From Antedon bifida (Eukaryota > Echinodermata > Crinoidea > Comatulida > Antedonidae): a stretch of 64,000 bases of DNA. Made by a program: the position numbers and the translations under genes. Location: NCBI GenBank assembly GCA_963402885.1, contig OY727098.1, forward strand, positions 18,276,717-18,340,716, written 5' to 3'. How positions within the stretch are numbered: the first letter of the stretch is position 1; each line of letters opens with the position of its first letter. The notes under the pieces were generated by a model, which saw only the letters and a list, made by a program, of their open reading frames with translations, searched no databases and was not told where the DNA came from. Shown here in pieces: positions 33,928 through 45,900 of this stretch.

Positions 33928-36900
33928 ATGGCGACTGTAACGGCGTGGCAACCTGAACCTGCCGGACTTGAACAAATTGTACAGTTATTGAAAGAGTCTC
34001 AGAGTCCTACAACAGAAGTGCAACGAGCTGTACAACAAGTATCCTTTGCCTATATTTTACACTGAACAAATACCTCAGTACTCGATTTTAAATGTGTTTT
34101 TATCGTGCTTTTTTCACAGCCCCTCTAGCCTGGAAAGAGCTACAGTAGCTAGCTAGGTAGGCCTAGGCCAGTCAACACAACGGGGTCACGTTGTTCTTCC
34201 GCATATAATCCGTAGTGGATTGTTTGGGATTTGGGCGGTAGACCTAAACATGAAGCAAGGTTATTTTCAACAATAACGATGCGTCACGAATTGTTGTATG
34301 AATAAACATCTTATTAGTTATGATCATGATAGATAGAAATAATACAATTATTTCTTGAAAATTGCTGTCAAGACAAAACCTTTTTATTTTCAATAGCTGA
34401 CAATATCAATATTAGTTTACTAGCCTAGGCCTATATAGGTCAGTCAGTGCCTACTACTCTAGGCCATAGAAATGTATATATGGGTGGAATGGAAATTACA
34501 ATTATTATTTAGTTTGTCAAAGATTATGGTTCACTCTGTAGGGATTATTCTATGCAACACAATTTTATTTTATACACTATGTATGGCTACAGGTATGCCT
34601 AAATTAGTAAAATGTTTTCTCTGTGATCAACAATGGCAGTGAATCGTAGATTTACCTAAACCTCAGATAACTAAAAAAGAACCCACTCTAAATAAACCCG
34701 GTGGTGGTTATATGCATTATTTTCCCCCTTTTCGATTAAAGTACAGCATGGTTTATCTTTAAAAAAAATTAAATTTTGTATATTGCACAACAATGGTAAA
34801 CCCACTCACTGTAACAGCCTAGCTCCTGATGATTTATTGAATTGGGAAGAATAGTGTTAGGTTAAATCAAGCAATACAATTACATTATTTTCTCATAGAA
34901 TATAAATGACATGTGTTTGAATAAAAAATAATTTGATAAATAATTAAAATAAAGCATATTTTTTATATAATTCCTTAATAATGTGTTTTAGAAATTGGAA
35001 TCACTAAATCAGTTTCCAGATTTTAACAACTATTTGATATTTGTGCTGACTAAACTGAAAACTGAAGGTAAAATTTATGTACATCATAAGTGGTTGCACC
35101 AGGTGCACTAAGTTTAATTTTGCCATAAATGCATACATTCCAACACTCCCGTTTGACTGGGATTTTAGGCTCTAACATCATGCCCCCGGATTACTATTAT
35201 TTAATATATTGTACGACCATCGTCAGTCATAATTTTTTTATTTTTTTCCCGATACCACTTGTCATGCCCTGGTCTCAATAATAAGTAGAAGGTGTGGTTG
35301 ACCTGAACAAAACCCACCGTTTTTTAACCTCAGATGTTGGCATGTATGTAAATGATAAGATTGATTTTGTATAAAAACAATTTCACTTATAAATCAAGGT
35401 GGCATATACCTTTAGGGATCATTTTTACATTAAGGTTACTTAGAATTGAGGGCATGTATGTATCCCAGGTTGGAATTAATACTTGTTTGATTGTAAATCT
35501 ATTTTAATGTTTTGTATACAGATGAACCTACTAGATCTTTAAGTGGGCTTATTCTTAAGAACAATGTGAGGGCGCACTTTCACAACTTCCCAGCGGAGAC
35601 AACTGAATTTATCAAAAGAGAATGCTTGCAAAATGTAGGAGATCCATCACCGTTAATTCGGGCCACCATCGGTATTCTGATCACAACCATTGCAACAAAA
35701 GGTGAACTACAGAATTGGCAGGAACTTCTGCCGGCACTTTGTCACCTTCTGGATTCGGAGGACTACAACACATGTGAGGTGAGTTCTTGATATGCTGCAT
35801 AAAACTCTGTCTACACTATCAAACTAGTTTGGTAAAAAGTGTGATGTGCCCAAATATGGTAGTGGTATTCCCAAACATGGAAGTGAAATGACATCATGTC
35901 CATATATGGGCATATCATTTTTTTTGTGACATGTTTGATAGTGTAGACAGAGCTTAAGAGGATAGTATACAATGTTCATGAGTTGAATGGGTAGAATGCT
36001 TTCATCAGTTGAAACTGTCAGTCTAGCGAGGTGGAAGCCAAGTTAAATAGTCAGTCAGGTTTTCGACGAACAAAACATTCATTATATGTTTTATAATACA
36101 CCTTCTGTTCTAAAGTAAACTGGTATTCAATCAATCTGCTGCTTATATCTTTAATCAATGTTGAAAACGAGGAGGAAAGGTGGACCATTAAAAAAGGCAG
36201 TGCTCCTATTTTGGTTGTTGAGTTAGAAAAGTTTTAGACACAACAGTCAGCCTTACTTTGCCCAAAACAGCTTCCATGTAATAGAACCATTTAATAGAAC
36301 TTTTTTCATCCAATAGAATGAATAGTGAATAGTCAATTTAAACTAGTGTTTCTTTTTATAGGGAGCATTTGGTGCATTACAGAAAATATGTGAAGACTCT
36401 GCCGAGGTGCTAGACTGCGATAGCCTCAACAGACCACTTAATATTCTCATTCCAAAATTTCTACGATTCTTTAAGCATACAAGTCCGAAAATAAGGTGGG
36501 TATACAGACACAGTTAAAGTGCTAAATCCTGCTTAAATTAAATTTCTTTGATTAATTAAAACAAAAATGTAATGCGTTTTGTAGGTCTGTTTCAAAGTAA
36601 ACTGAGTATAGTATAAAGATTAGGCGTCATCTACAAATTATTTCAGACCACAGAGACGCGTCTGGAAACTTGCAACCCATCAGACGCGTCTGTGTCCAAT
36701 GCTGAACCTCATTAACGATCTATTATGAATATTCATGAGCTACCCAATCGCGGCAAAGACGCGTCTGTGTGATTGAAACCCGTCTTCGCTGTTAGTAGGT
36801 AAAACAATAGAAAACGCGTCTGAGTGATTAAAACCCGTCTGTATTGCTTGTATGGTGAAACAACATTGGTATCATTTCACAGAACCAACAAATCTGAGAC

Positions 36901-39900
36901 TAGGCCTAGGTTATCCTAATTTGGACGGAAATTCGCCGATGAGACGACATCGGGCCTGTGGACCTCAGCTCATGCAGAGAGAGAGTCTAGGCTAGCCTAG
37001 TTTCGGCGGCCTACACTAGGCCTATAAATTATTTAACGCTCCTACCTTGGTTGGGTTGTCGACACCTACCTAGGCCTAGGCTAGGATATGAAAAATAAAT
37101 ATATATTCCATATTAAGATTTAACATAGGCCTAGGGCCTAGGCCTTTTAAAATGATTACGACATGTGTAAAGAAAAAGGCTCGACCAGAATTTGGAGGGG
37201 AAAAAACATGTGAGCAGTTTAGAGCTAGAGAGAGTATTATGTTTCATGTCATGTGACACAAAATCCAGGTACACGATCTTAATGACTGTTTTATCGTCGT
37301 CAGACGGCAGCCACCCTCTCGTAAAAAACATGCGAGAGTTTGCGGTCAGAGAGTATCGCGTTTCATGCCATGTGACAAAAAAAACTAGGTCTGTATTTAT
37401 TACGGTCTTCTCTGTCGGCAGTCTTTTTGAGCGACCGACTGAAAACGTTCTGATACTAGGCCCTATATTTAGAATGAATTGTTTACGATCTTTTTTTCTT
37501 GGCATCGTTCTGGATGGACTGGACGTTCGCTATATTATGTTTATTAGTTGGCCTGTTCGTTGAGGTTCACCTGTGTTGGATCGTGTCTCTACGTTTACAT
37601 CGTGGGAAATTTATATTTATATTCGCCGTTGAGTAGGTAAACACGCACGAAGGAAACGATTACGATTAAAAAATATTATATATTTACAACTTGGTCCTCC
37701 GCCAGTTAAATTTAACACATTAATTTCACACCTTCTTACTTCACTAAGAACATCGTAGGGTTGTTTATTTAGGTTACGAAGTTCAGAACGTACGTAGCTC
37801 ATTGAAAGTTGTTTATTGAGGTTACGAAGCCAAACAATGGAACCTACGAAGCCAACAACGTAGCCTACGAAGCTACTTCGTAGGTAAAGTTGCAGTATTT
37901 TCTTTCTGTACTGTAGGTCAATAGTTTGAGTGATTCCATGTTTCAAAAGTTAACTTTAACGTTTTTGCATGTGGTAAATTCACTCTTCAGCACAAGAAAA
38001 ATAAAATCGCAAAAATAAAAGGTCGCGAATAAATAGAAACGAAAATTTGCGCGTTACAGTATACTCTGTCGGCGGTAAAAGGGTATACCTGTACTGATTT
38101 GTTTGTCTTACTGCCGGTTGTAAATAATAATTTAACATCACGCTCTCAATGAATTCACTTGTATGTAGCGCGTTTAACACCAGTACACAGTATAACAATG
38201 TGCAGTCAGCCGTATATAGGGGCGGGGCCATAGTCGAACATGCATATTGGGGTCTAGACGCAGCCAAATCAGACGGGTTTTGAGACGCGTTTTTGGGTAA
38301 ACAATAGAAAACGCGTCTGGACGCTGATTTGTGGTCTGAAACAATTTGTAGATGACGCCTTAGGTAATTTGTCATATTTTGCAATACATTTTTTGCATAT
38401 TATTTTTTATTATTTCAGATCTCATGCTATAGCTTGTGTGAACCAATTCATTATCAGTAAGACACAAGTTCTTATGCTGCATATTGACGACTTTATCAAA
38501 GTAAGTTGCCACCATTTTGTCAATGTTGCCAGGATCTTATTTTGAGAATACTGCATAAACCTACAGTTGCAAGGGATGAACATGGGTGTGTCCACAGCCC
38601 ACAATCATTCATTTTCTATTTACTACTTACCACACCATTGTTCATTATTACCCATCCAGGAAATCATGTCTGTCCAACCTTCCATTTCCTTGTTGAATAG
38701 CCATTGATATCCGATTTGATCTAATATATATCATTTTTACTCGGGGTACCCGAGTCTAGGACTTATTTTCTCCTCCTCCATCTGGACACTATTGAGTAAA
38801 AAGTGCGATTTATAAAGTACTACTCCTCCCTTATTCGTTGTAGTATTGAGCTCGGTTTTAGCATGAATATACTACAGGGACATGTCCTCAAAGCTGTAGA
38901 GCCGGATTTTTAAATTTCATACCGGATGCAGCCATATCACGTCTCGAAGATGGTACCGTATAGCCGTGTTTGGTAGCGCGGTTATTGATGTGTATGTGAC
39001 GTTACATCCGGTCTTATGACGTCATTACAGCTTCTTTCGCTGTACCCCGAGTATTGCACATTCGTGCTTGTTTTAATCAAATTTTTATTTTCATTATGTT
39101 GCATTCTAAGTGTTAAATTTTAATGAAATGTTATTATGATCACTAATTTCGGGCATCTAATCAACTACTATTGCCTAAATTGTATAGTATTAATTAAGTA
39201 TAAAATTAAATGAACCACGGATGAACAACAGTATTTTTATTTTTTGATTATTATTTCTTTACACTGGGTGTCAAAGACTGGGTCTCCCAAAGGGTCAAGA
39301 CGATGAGTGGCTGTGTGTGTACTAGTACACTAGGGTAACCCCTTACTCCTCTCGGAAGATGTAATGGGTTCTTTAAAGTGCACATGAGCTAGATGTTTAC
39401 ACTGGACGACCTATGGTTTATAGTCCGAGAAGACTCGTTCAACCACCAGAACCTCGAACCTTTGTTAATATCGTCAGCTATGTATTACGGTTCCACTGCC
39501 TTAACCGATCAGCCACTTACTTGTATCTTTAAGCTGTACTTCTGTATTTGAATAAAATTAAACAGAAATTCATTCAATATTCTTATTCTATTTTTACCTA
39601 GAACTTGTTTGAGTTAGCAAATGATGATGACAATGAAGTCAGAAAGAATGTATGCAGAGCATTGGTCATGCTGCTTGAAGTTCGACTGGATATGCTCATA
39701 CCACATATGCAGAATATTATTGAGGTATAATATTTCAATGATATTGTTTAGTAAATCTCTAAAATGCTCATACCACATATGCAGAATATTATTGAGGTAT
39801 AATATTTCAAGGATATTGTTTAGTAAATCTCTAAAATGCTCATACACATATGCAGAATATTATTGAGGTATAATATTTCAAGTGATATTATTTACTAAAT

Positions 39901-42900
39901 CTCTAAAGTCAAAACACACTCATTGGGTAGGTTCACATTCACCATTGATCATGCTTACTGATCATGATCAAATCAGTCATTTTAGGTGAACGCTGATCAA
40001 CTAACATGCTTAGCTTAATCAACATGATCAAGTGGAGCATATTAGTGACCAAACAAAGTGTCCCCTTAATAGGGTTGATGGCAGTGTTAAAACATATATT
40101 ACTTTACATACCTGTAATATGTGTGTTCCCTGAATAGAGGTGTCCCCTGAATAGTGGTGTCCCCTGAATAGAGGTGTCCCCTGAATAGAGGTGTCCCCTG
40201 AATAGAGGTGTCCCCTGAATAGAGGTGTCCCCTGAATAGTGGTGTCCCCTGAATAGTGGTGTCCCCTGAATAGTGGTGTCCCCTGAATAGAGGTGTCCCC
40301 TGAATAGAGGTGTCCCCTGAATAGTGGTGTCCCAAAGGATGGGATATATTGTACTTATCAATATATACATTTCACAGTATTTGTTGATGCGAACTCAAGA
40401 TAACGATGAATCTGTTGCACTAGAAGCTTGTGAGTTTTGGTTGACTTTAGCAGAGCAACCTGTTTGTAAAGAGGTTCTGGCTGGTCACCTTCAGAGGTAA
40501 TTACAATGCTCAATTGTTCTTTGATATCAACTGTCCTTCACTCACAATGGACATGTAACGCTGTGTAGTGTTACTGCCTATTTAAGGTAATAAATAGTCA
40601 ATAGTTTGACATCCGAATTGTTATATTTGCAGTTTTTTATGACTTCATATGAACTCTGTTGAACACATCCTAAACCATACTGGGATTGATGTGTTCATAA
40701 AATGAACATGTAAATTATTAGTTTAAATTTAACTGAACAATGTTCCAAACTCTTTGTATGAAACATTCAATGGAAGAGGTAATGCGAGTAACATATCTTG
40801 CCTAAGGATACAATATATGGTGCAATATGGCACAGAGAGGTTTTGAACCCATGCCTCCCACATGCTAGCCCGATATCCCTTACCATATATCATATTGCTC
40901 TAGCCAAGATAGATGTTGCATATTGCTCTAGCCAAGATAGATGTTGCATATTTCTATACATTTATTTATTTGTTTTTTCTTAGACTGGTTCCAGTACTTG
41001 TGAAAGGAATGAAATATTCCGAGATTGATATCATCCTTCTGAAAGGAGATGTAGAAGATGATGAAACAATTCCTGATAGTGAACAAGACATAAAACCTCG
41101 CTTTCACAAATCTAAAACCCACTCTCAGCAACATACTAATGATGATGAGGATGTAAGTTATTCTATGTTTTATTGTTTTTATTTGACTTCAGTCAATACA
41201 AATTATTTCAACTTACTAAAATATTTGTATGAAAGAGTATGTATTCCTCGTTCAACGAATAGACAATTATTTCTTTCAGAACACTAACTGTTTTAAGTTC
41301 TTTAAAGCAAATTGTTATTCAATTTCGTTCTTTCCTAGGCATGTGACCTACATTTGTTTCCTTATATGCATATGTGTATAGAAGCCTCTGGCCCATTTAC
41401 ATATAAATTAAAATATATAAGACAGTTTATTTATAATTAATGTTGTCTTCTTTCAAAAGAAACATAAATATAGTAAGGTAGATTGTTTAGTTATTTAATA
41501 TTTTTATTTGTCGAATTATGAATTTAAAGTGGGTCCATGTCCATGTGATAAAATCAGGGAAGTAACTTGTTTTGTTTGAATAAATAGGACAAACTATGGA
41601 AAATTGATATTCATCATTCAATGAAGAAACACACATTTTACAAATGCTGTTATTTCTAGGAATGTTAATTAGCTGCTTCTATCGTGAATCAAATGTATCA
41701 AATGTAAAAGAATAGCGCATAAAAAATAGCTAAACATAAAATGTTCAATCGTTGAAAAATGGAAGAAAATTTTGAATAATCATTATTTGCTTTTAACCAA
41801 TAGAATGATTCGGATTCTGATTACGGAATGGACGATGATGATGCCTTGTCTGATTGGAATCTACGTGAGTAAAAACTTTGTGTTTTGGTAGAACCTTATC
41901 TATCTATATCATAATTCTTTTTTGGAATACTAAAGAATTTATATTTATACAGTAATATGTATACAAATGTATAATAAATATGTAAACATGTTTTATTTAC
42001 AATGGTAGTAAGTAGGTATTGTTCAACAGAAAAATAAATCCTGTTTAGTGAGTCATAATGATTATAGTTTATAAGTTTCTTTTCTTTTGAGTATCTAGTT
42101 TATGTTATAATATCCGTGTTTAGTAGACCATGCCATTTTTTGCCTGGGAATTACTTTACCTAAAGCCTGACTTATGAGATGTATACATTTTTACCTTTCA
42201 AATATCTCAACTAAAGCCTGAATTTAAATAGGAGGTTTATCTAATTCCTGGAAAATATTTTAACTAAAGCCTGACGTATGAAATGTATTAATTTTTACCT
42301 TTCAAATACCTCAACTAAAGCCTGACTTAAAATAGGAGGTTTATTTATTGTCTTGGAATTAATTTACCTAAAGTCTGACTTATGAGATGTATTCAATTTT
42401 TACCTTTCACATACCTCAACTAAAGCCTGATTTTAAAATAGAAGGTTTATCTATTGCCTGGGAAATACTTTACCTAAAGCCGGACTTATGAGATGCATTC
42501 AATTTTTACCTTTCAAATACCTCAACTGAAGCTTGAATTTAAAAAGACGATTTATCTATTGCCTGGGAAATACTTTACCTAAAGCCTGACTTAAATATTA
42601 TTATTTATTTTTTAGGTAAATGTTCAGCAGCTGCATTAGATGTTCTTGCAAATGTTTTTCGAGATGATTTAATGCCAATCCTCTTGCCTATATTAAATGA
42701 AACATTAGCCCATGCAGACTGGGAGGTCAAGGAATCTGGTATCCTTGTATTGGGTGCAATAGCTGAAGGTAATATCAGTGTGGATGTGTGTCTGTTTAAA
42801 GTATTGGGTAGGACCAGCTTTGTGCACAATGTCTATACAAATTACTTTATATATCTATGCTATTATGTAATATCATCCAGACAGTGGCGTAACAGGTATA

Positions 42901-45900
42901 AACGCTCACTGGCTAAACCCATGGGGCCCCGGAGATTATGGGGGCCCCTGAGCAGTGCCCATAGGAAAATAAAACAGGCATTAAAATATGTCTAAAAAGG
43001 CTAAAAACGCCCGAGGCCTCTAGCGTTGAAGGGCCACTTAGGGTTCCCTCAGGTCTGTTGTGAGATAAAAATTAATGAAAATGATCCATCATCCTCCTAG
43101 GACTCTCACCCAAATGTTTCTAGATTTTGGTATTATTTTTATTGTACTCATGTGATACATGGAAATGTGTGTATCAATTATTTTATTCGTAATTTTGTAA
43201 TCTATTAATATTATAACAGGATGTGGAAATGCTATGGTACCACACTTACCTGAATTGACTAAGTACCTAATTCAGTGTCTGTCAGAGAAAAAGGCATTGG
43301 TTCGATCCATAACATGTTGGACATTGAGTCGTTATTCACACTGGATTGTCAGTCAACCACATGAAACTTATCTTAAACCATTAATGAATGTGGTAAGTAC
43401 TAATTTATTGTTATGCATTGTATATTTCCTATTTTTTTGGGACATTTTGTGTTCTTGCTTGAAGGTGTAGATTAGTTTTAAAGCTTACAGCTTTTATAAA
43501 GCATATCTCTCCTTATATACTCTGTGTACTTTACATAGATGCTACAATATTGTCAGGGTTTAAAAGGGTGGGGGAGGGGTGATTACCTGAAACTATAGTA
43601 TACAGTGTTTTCGTTGTCTACCTTTATAGAGGTCTGTTACCAGCTTACTATGTATTGGGTCAATAGGGTAGAAGTCTGTTACCTGCTTACTATGTATCAT
43701 TGTAGTTGTATGTTTTGGTATTAGCAAAATTGTCTATGTTGATATAAAGTTTTTCGGGTACACCATGTATATTAGTTACGTTGAGTTTCTCGACGTTTTG
43801 ATATGCTTAGGAGCTAGATCTGATGATTGTCTGCTCAAAGCAGCCCAGTCAAATATGCCATTTTGTATTTTATAGCTTTTACAAAGAATACTCGACTCAA
43901 ACAAAAGAGTACAGGAAGCAGCTTGTAGTGCATTTGCCACACTGGAAGAGGAGGCTTGCACAGAACTCGTACCATACCTGGAAATTATACTACAAACACT
44001 AGTGTATGCATTCAGTAAATATCAACACAAGAACCTTCTTATACTTTATGATGCAATTGGTACTCTTGCTGATTCCGTCGGACATCATCTAAACAAGGAG
44101 GTAGATTAGTTTATCATATACAGTCGACTTTTCCAAAATTCGCCGCCGAGTTGGCCCATAACATCTTAAGCTCTGTCAAAACTATCAAACTAGTTTGACA
44201 AAAAAAGTGTGGTGCCTAAATATGGTAGTGATATGTCCAAATATGGTAGTGATATGACATCATGTCCATATATAGTGTTTCAGAGCTTTATGTAATATGA
44301 AAGAATTAAGTAGATTTAGGGCCTGTTTATACAACATGCTAAATCAACATGGTTCTACATTGACGTGTTGTATATAAACAGAAATTCAATAATTTGTTTG
44401 TTCAACAATTATTGATAATCATCTTAAAAATAATTTTTGTTTGATTATTAATTTGTTAGGAATATATTAATATGCTGATGCCACCTCTTATTGAGAAATG
44501 GAACACTTTACGAGATGAGGATAAGGATTTGTTTCCCCTGCTAGAGTGCTTGTCATCTGTTGCTACAGCTCTGCAATCTGGATTCTTGCCATACAGCGAA
44601 CCAGTTTATCAGAGATGTGTATCATTAACTGAATCAACACTCGCACAAATACAGGTAGGCTAAGGCATAATTCGTGATTTGGTTGGAGGACAAGAAGTCT
44701 ATGCTCACGCTAACCATTCACGTTTTCACAAATGGCTCCAATAAAGTTTTATGTAAACCACGACGACTTTGCCGCTATCGCCAGACTATAAGCGGTAACA
44801 ATTGCATTACTTGCCTATCAACATTTTTTTTTGCGTCACTCGAGCCAATTAATTCTGTTCGGAGGCCTATTAATTGTACAGGCAAGTAGTTGGAAATCGC
44901 ATTATCTGTAAATGTACATGCGCCCGACTAAGGAGAATTTATTTTGTGAATAGACATTATTTTTATTATAATTACGAACAGACAAACTGCACATGTGTCA
45001 TGTTTTATTGTGTTTTAATCGCAAATTTTGAATGAAAAAAAGATAAAAACAATACAAGACAACAACCTACACATTTATTTGATGTATCTACCGAAAAATT
45101 TAGCCATTTTCATGGTTTTTAAATTTGTTAAATAATTTACAATTTTTCGAGAAAAAAATCGGCGACCTTTCGCAAATTTTGCGACAGCAAATTTGACCCT
45201 AGCGTGAGCGTAGGAAGTAGAGGGCATTTTAATACATACCCTCCTTTGTCACAAACGCTGAAAAATCTAGTATATATTGACTTCAGTAAGAAAGGGGTAT
45301 CTGGCCATGGTGCCTGCATGACCCATTGTGACTGAAAACCATACCAGCATGGTAATAGTATAGTAACGGAGAAAGTGGCTTTAGTAACATTTATTAGAAA
45401 GTAAATATTATTTCTTGTTTTAAGGCTTCAAACCAAAATCCTGACCAAGTTGAGCCTCCAGATAAGGACTTCATGATAGTTGCCTTGGACTTGCTTAGTG
45501 GCTTAGCAGAAGGTTTAGAGAGTTATATTGAAGGCTTAGTGGCACGTAGTAACATAATGAGCTTGCTATACCAGTGCATGCAGGTGAGTCATTTTGACCT
45601 AGAGTAATTACTATAATAGAGAGAGAGAACACCTTCGGAGCACAATACATTAATATGGTTTGGCCATAGTGTTAAGCATTGCCTCTCATTCGTTTCATTC
45701 ATCCTTAAAAAGAAGGCATTTTACTGTATTTGTATACATATTATATTTTTTTAACTGACGGTTAATGTGCTATTATGAATATGACAAAACTTATTGTAAC
45801 CGATAAAAGTTATTAGTTAGGAATTATTCATTTTATAACCCATGATTTTTGAGAGATAAGCCCTTTTATAACAAATTTTCAAATATTCTATCTATTAAAA

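Noticed and set aside
37131-37563. Open frames of about 124 residues on both strands inside transportin intron 4
   Set aside because: They lie inside the Harbinger-like element and reflect its internal duplication. No transposase or known domain motif is visible.
39725-39906. In-frame extension of transportin exon 6 through the repeated 72-bp units
   Set aside because: 72 is a multiple of three, but the intron part reads GTA TAA, so any extension stops at once. The conserved protein requires splicing at 39724.
40099-40370. Two overlapping minus-strand frames reading [16 protein letters not shown] repeats
   Set aside because: By-products of the 18-bp minisatellite in transportin intron 6.
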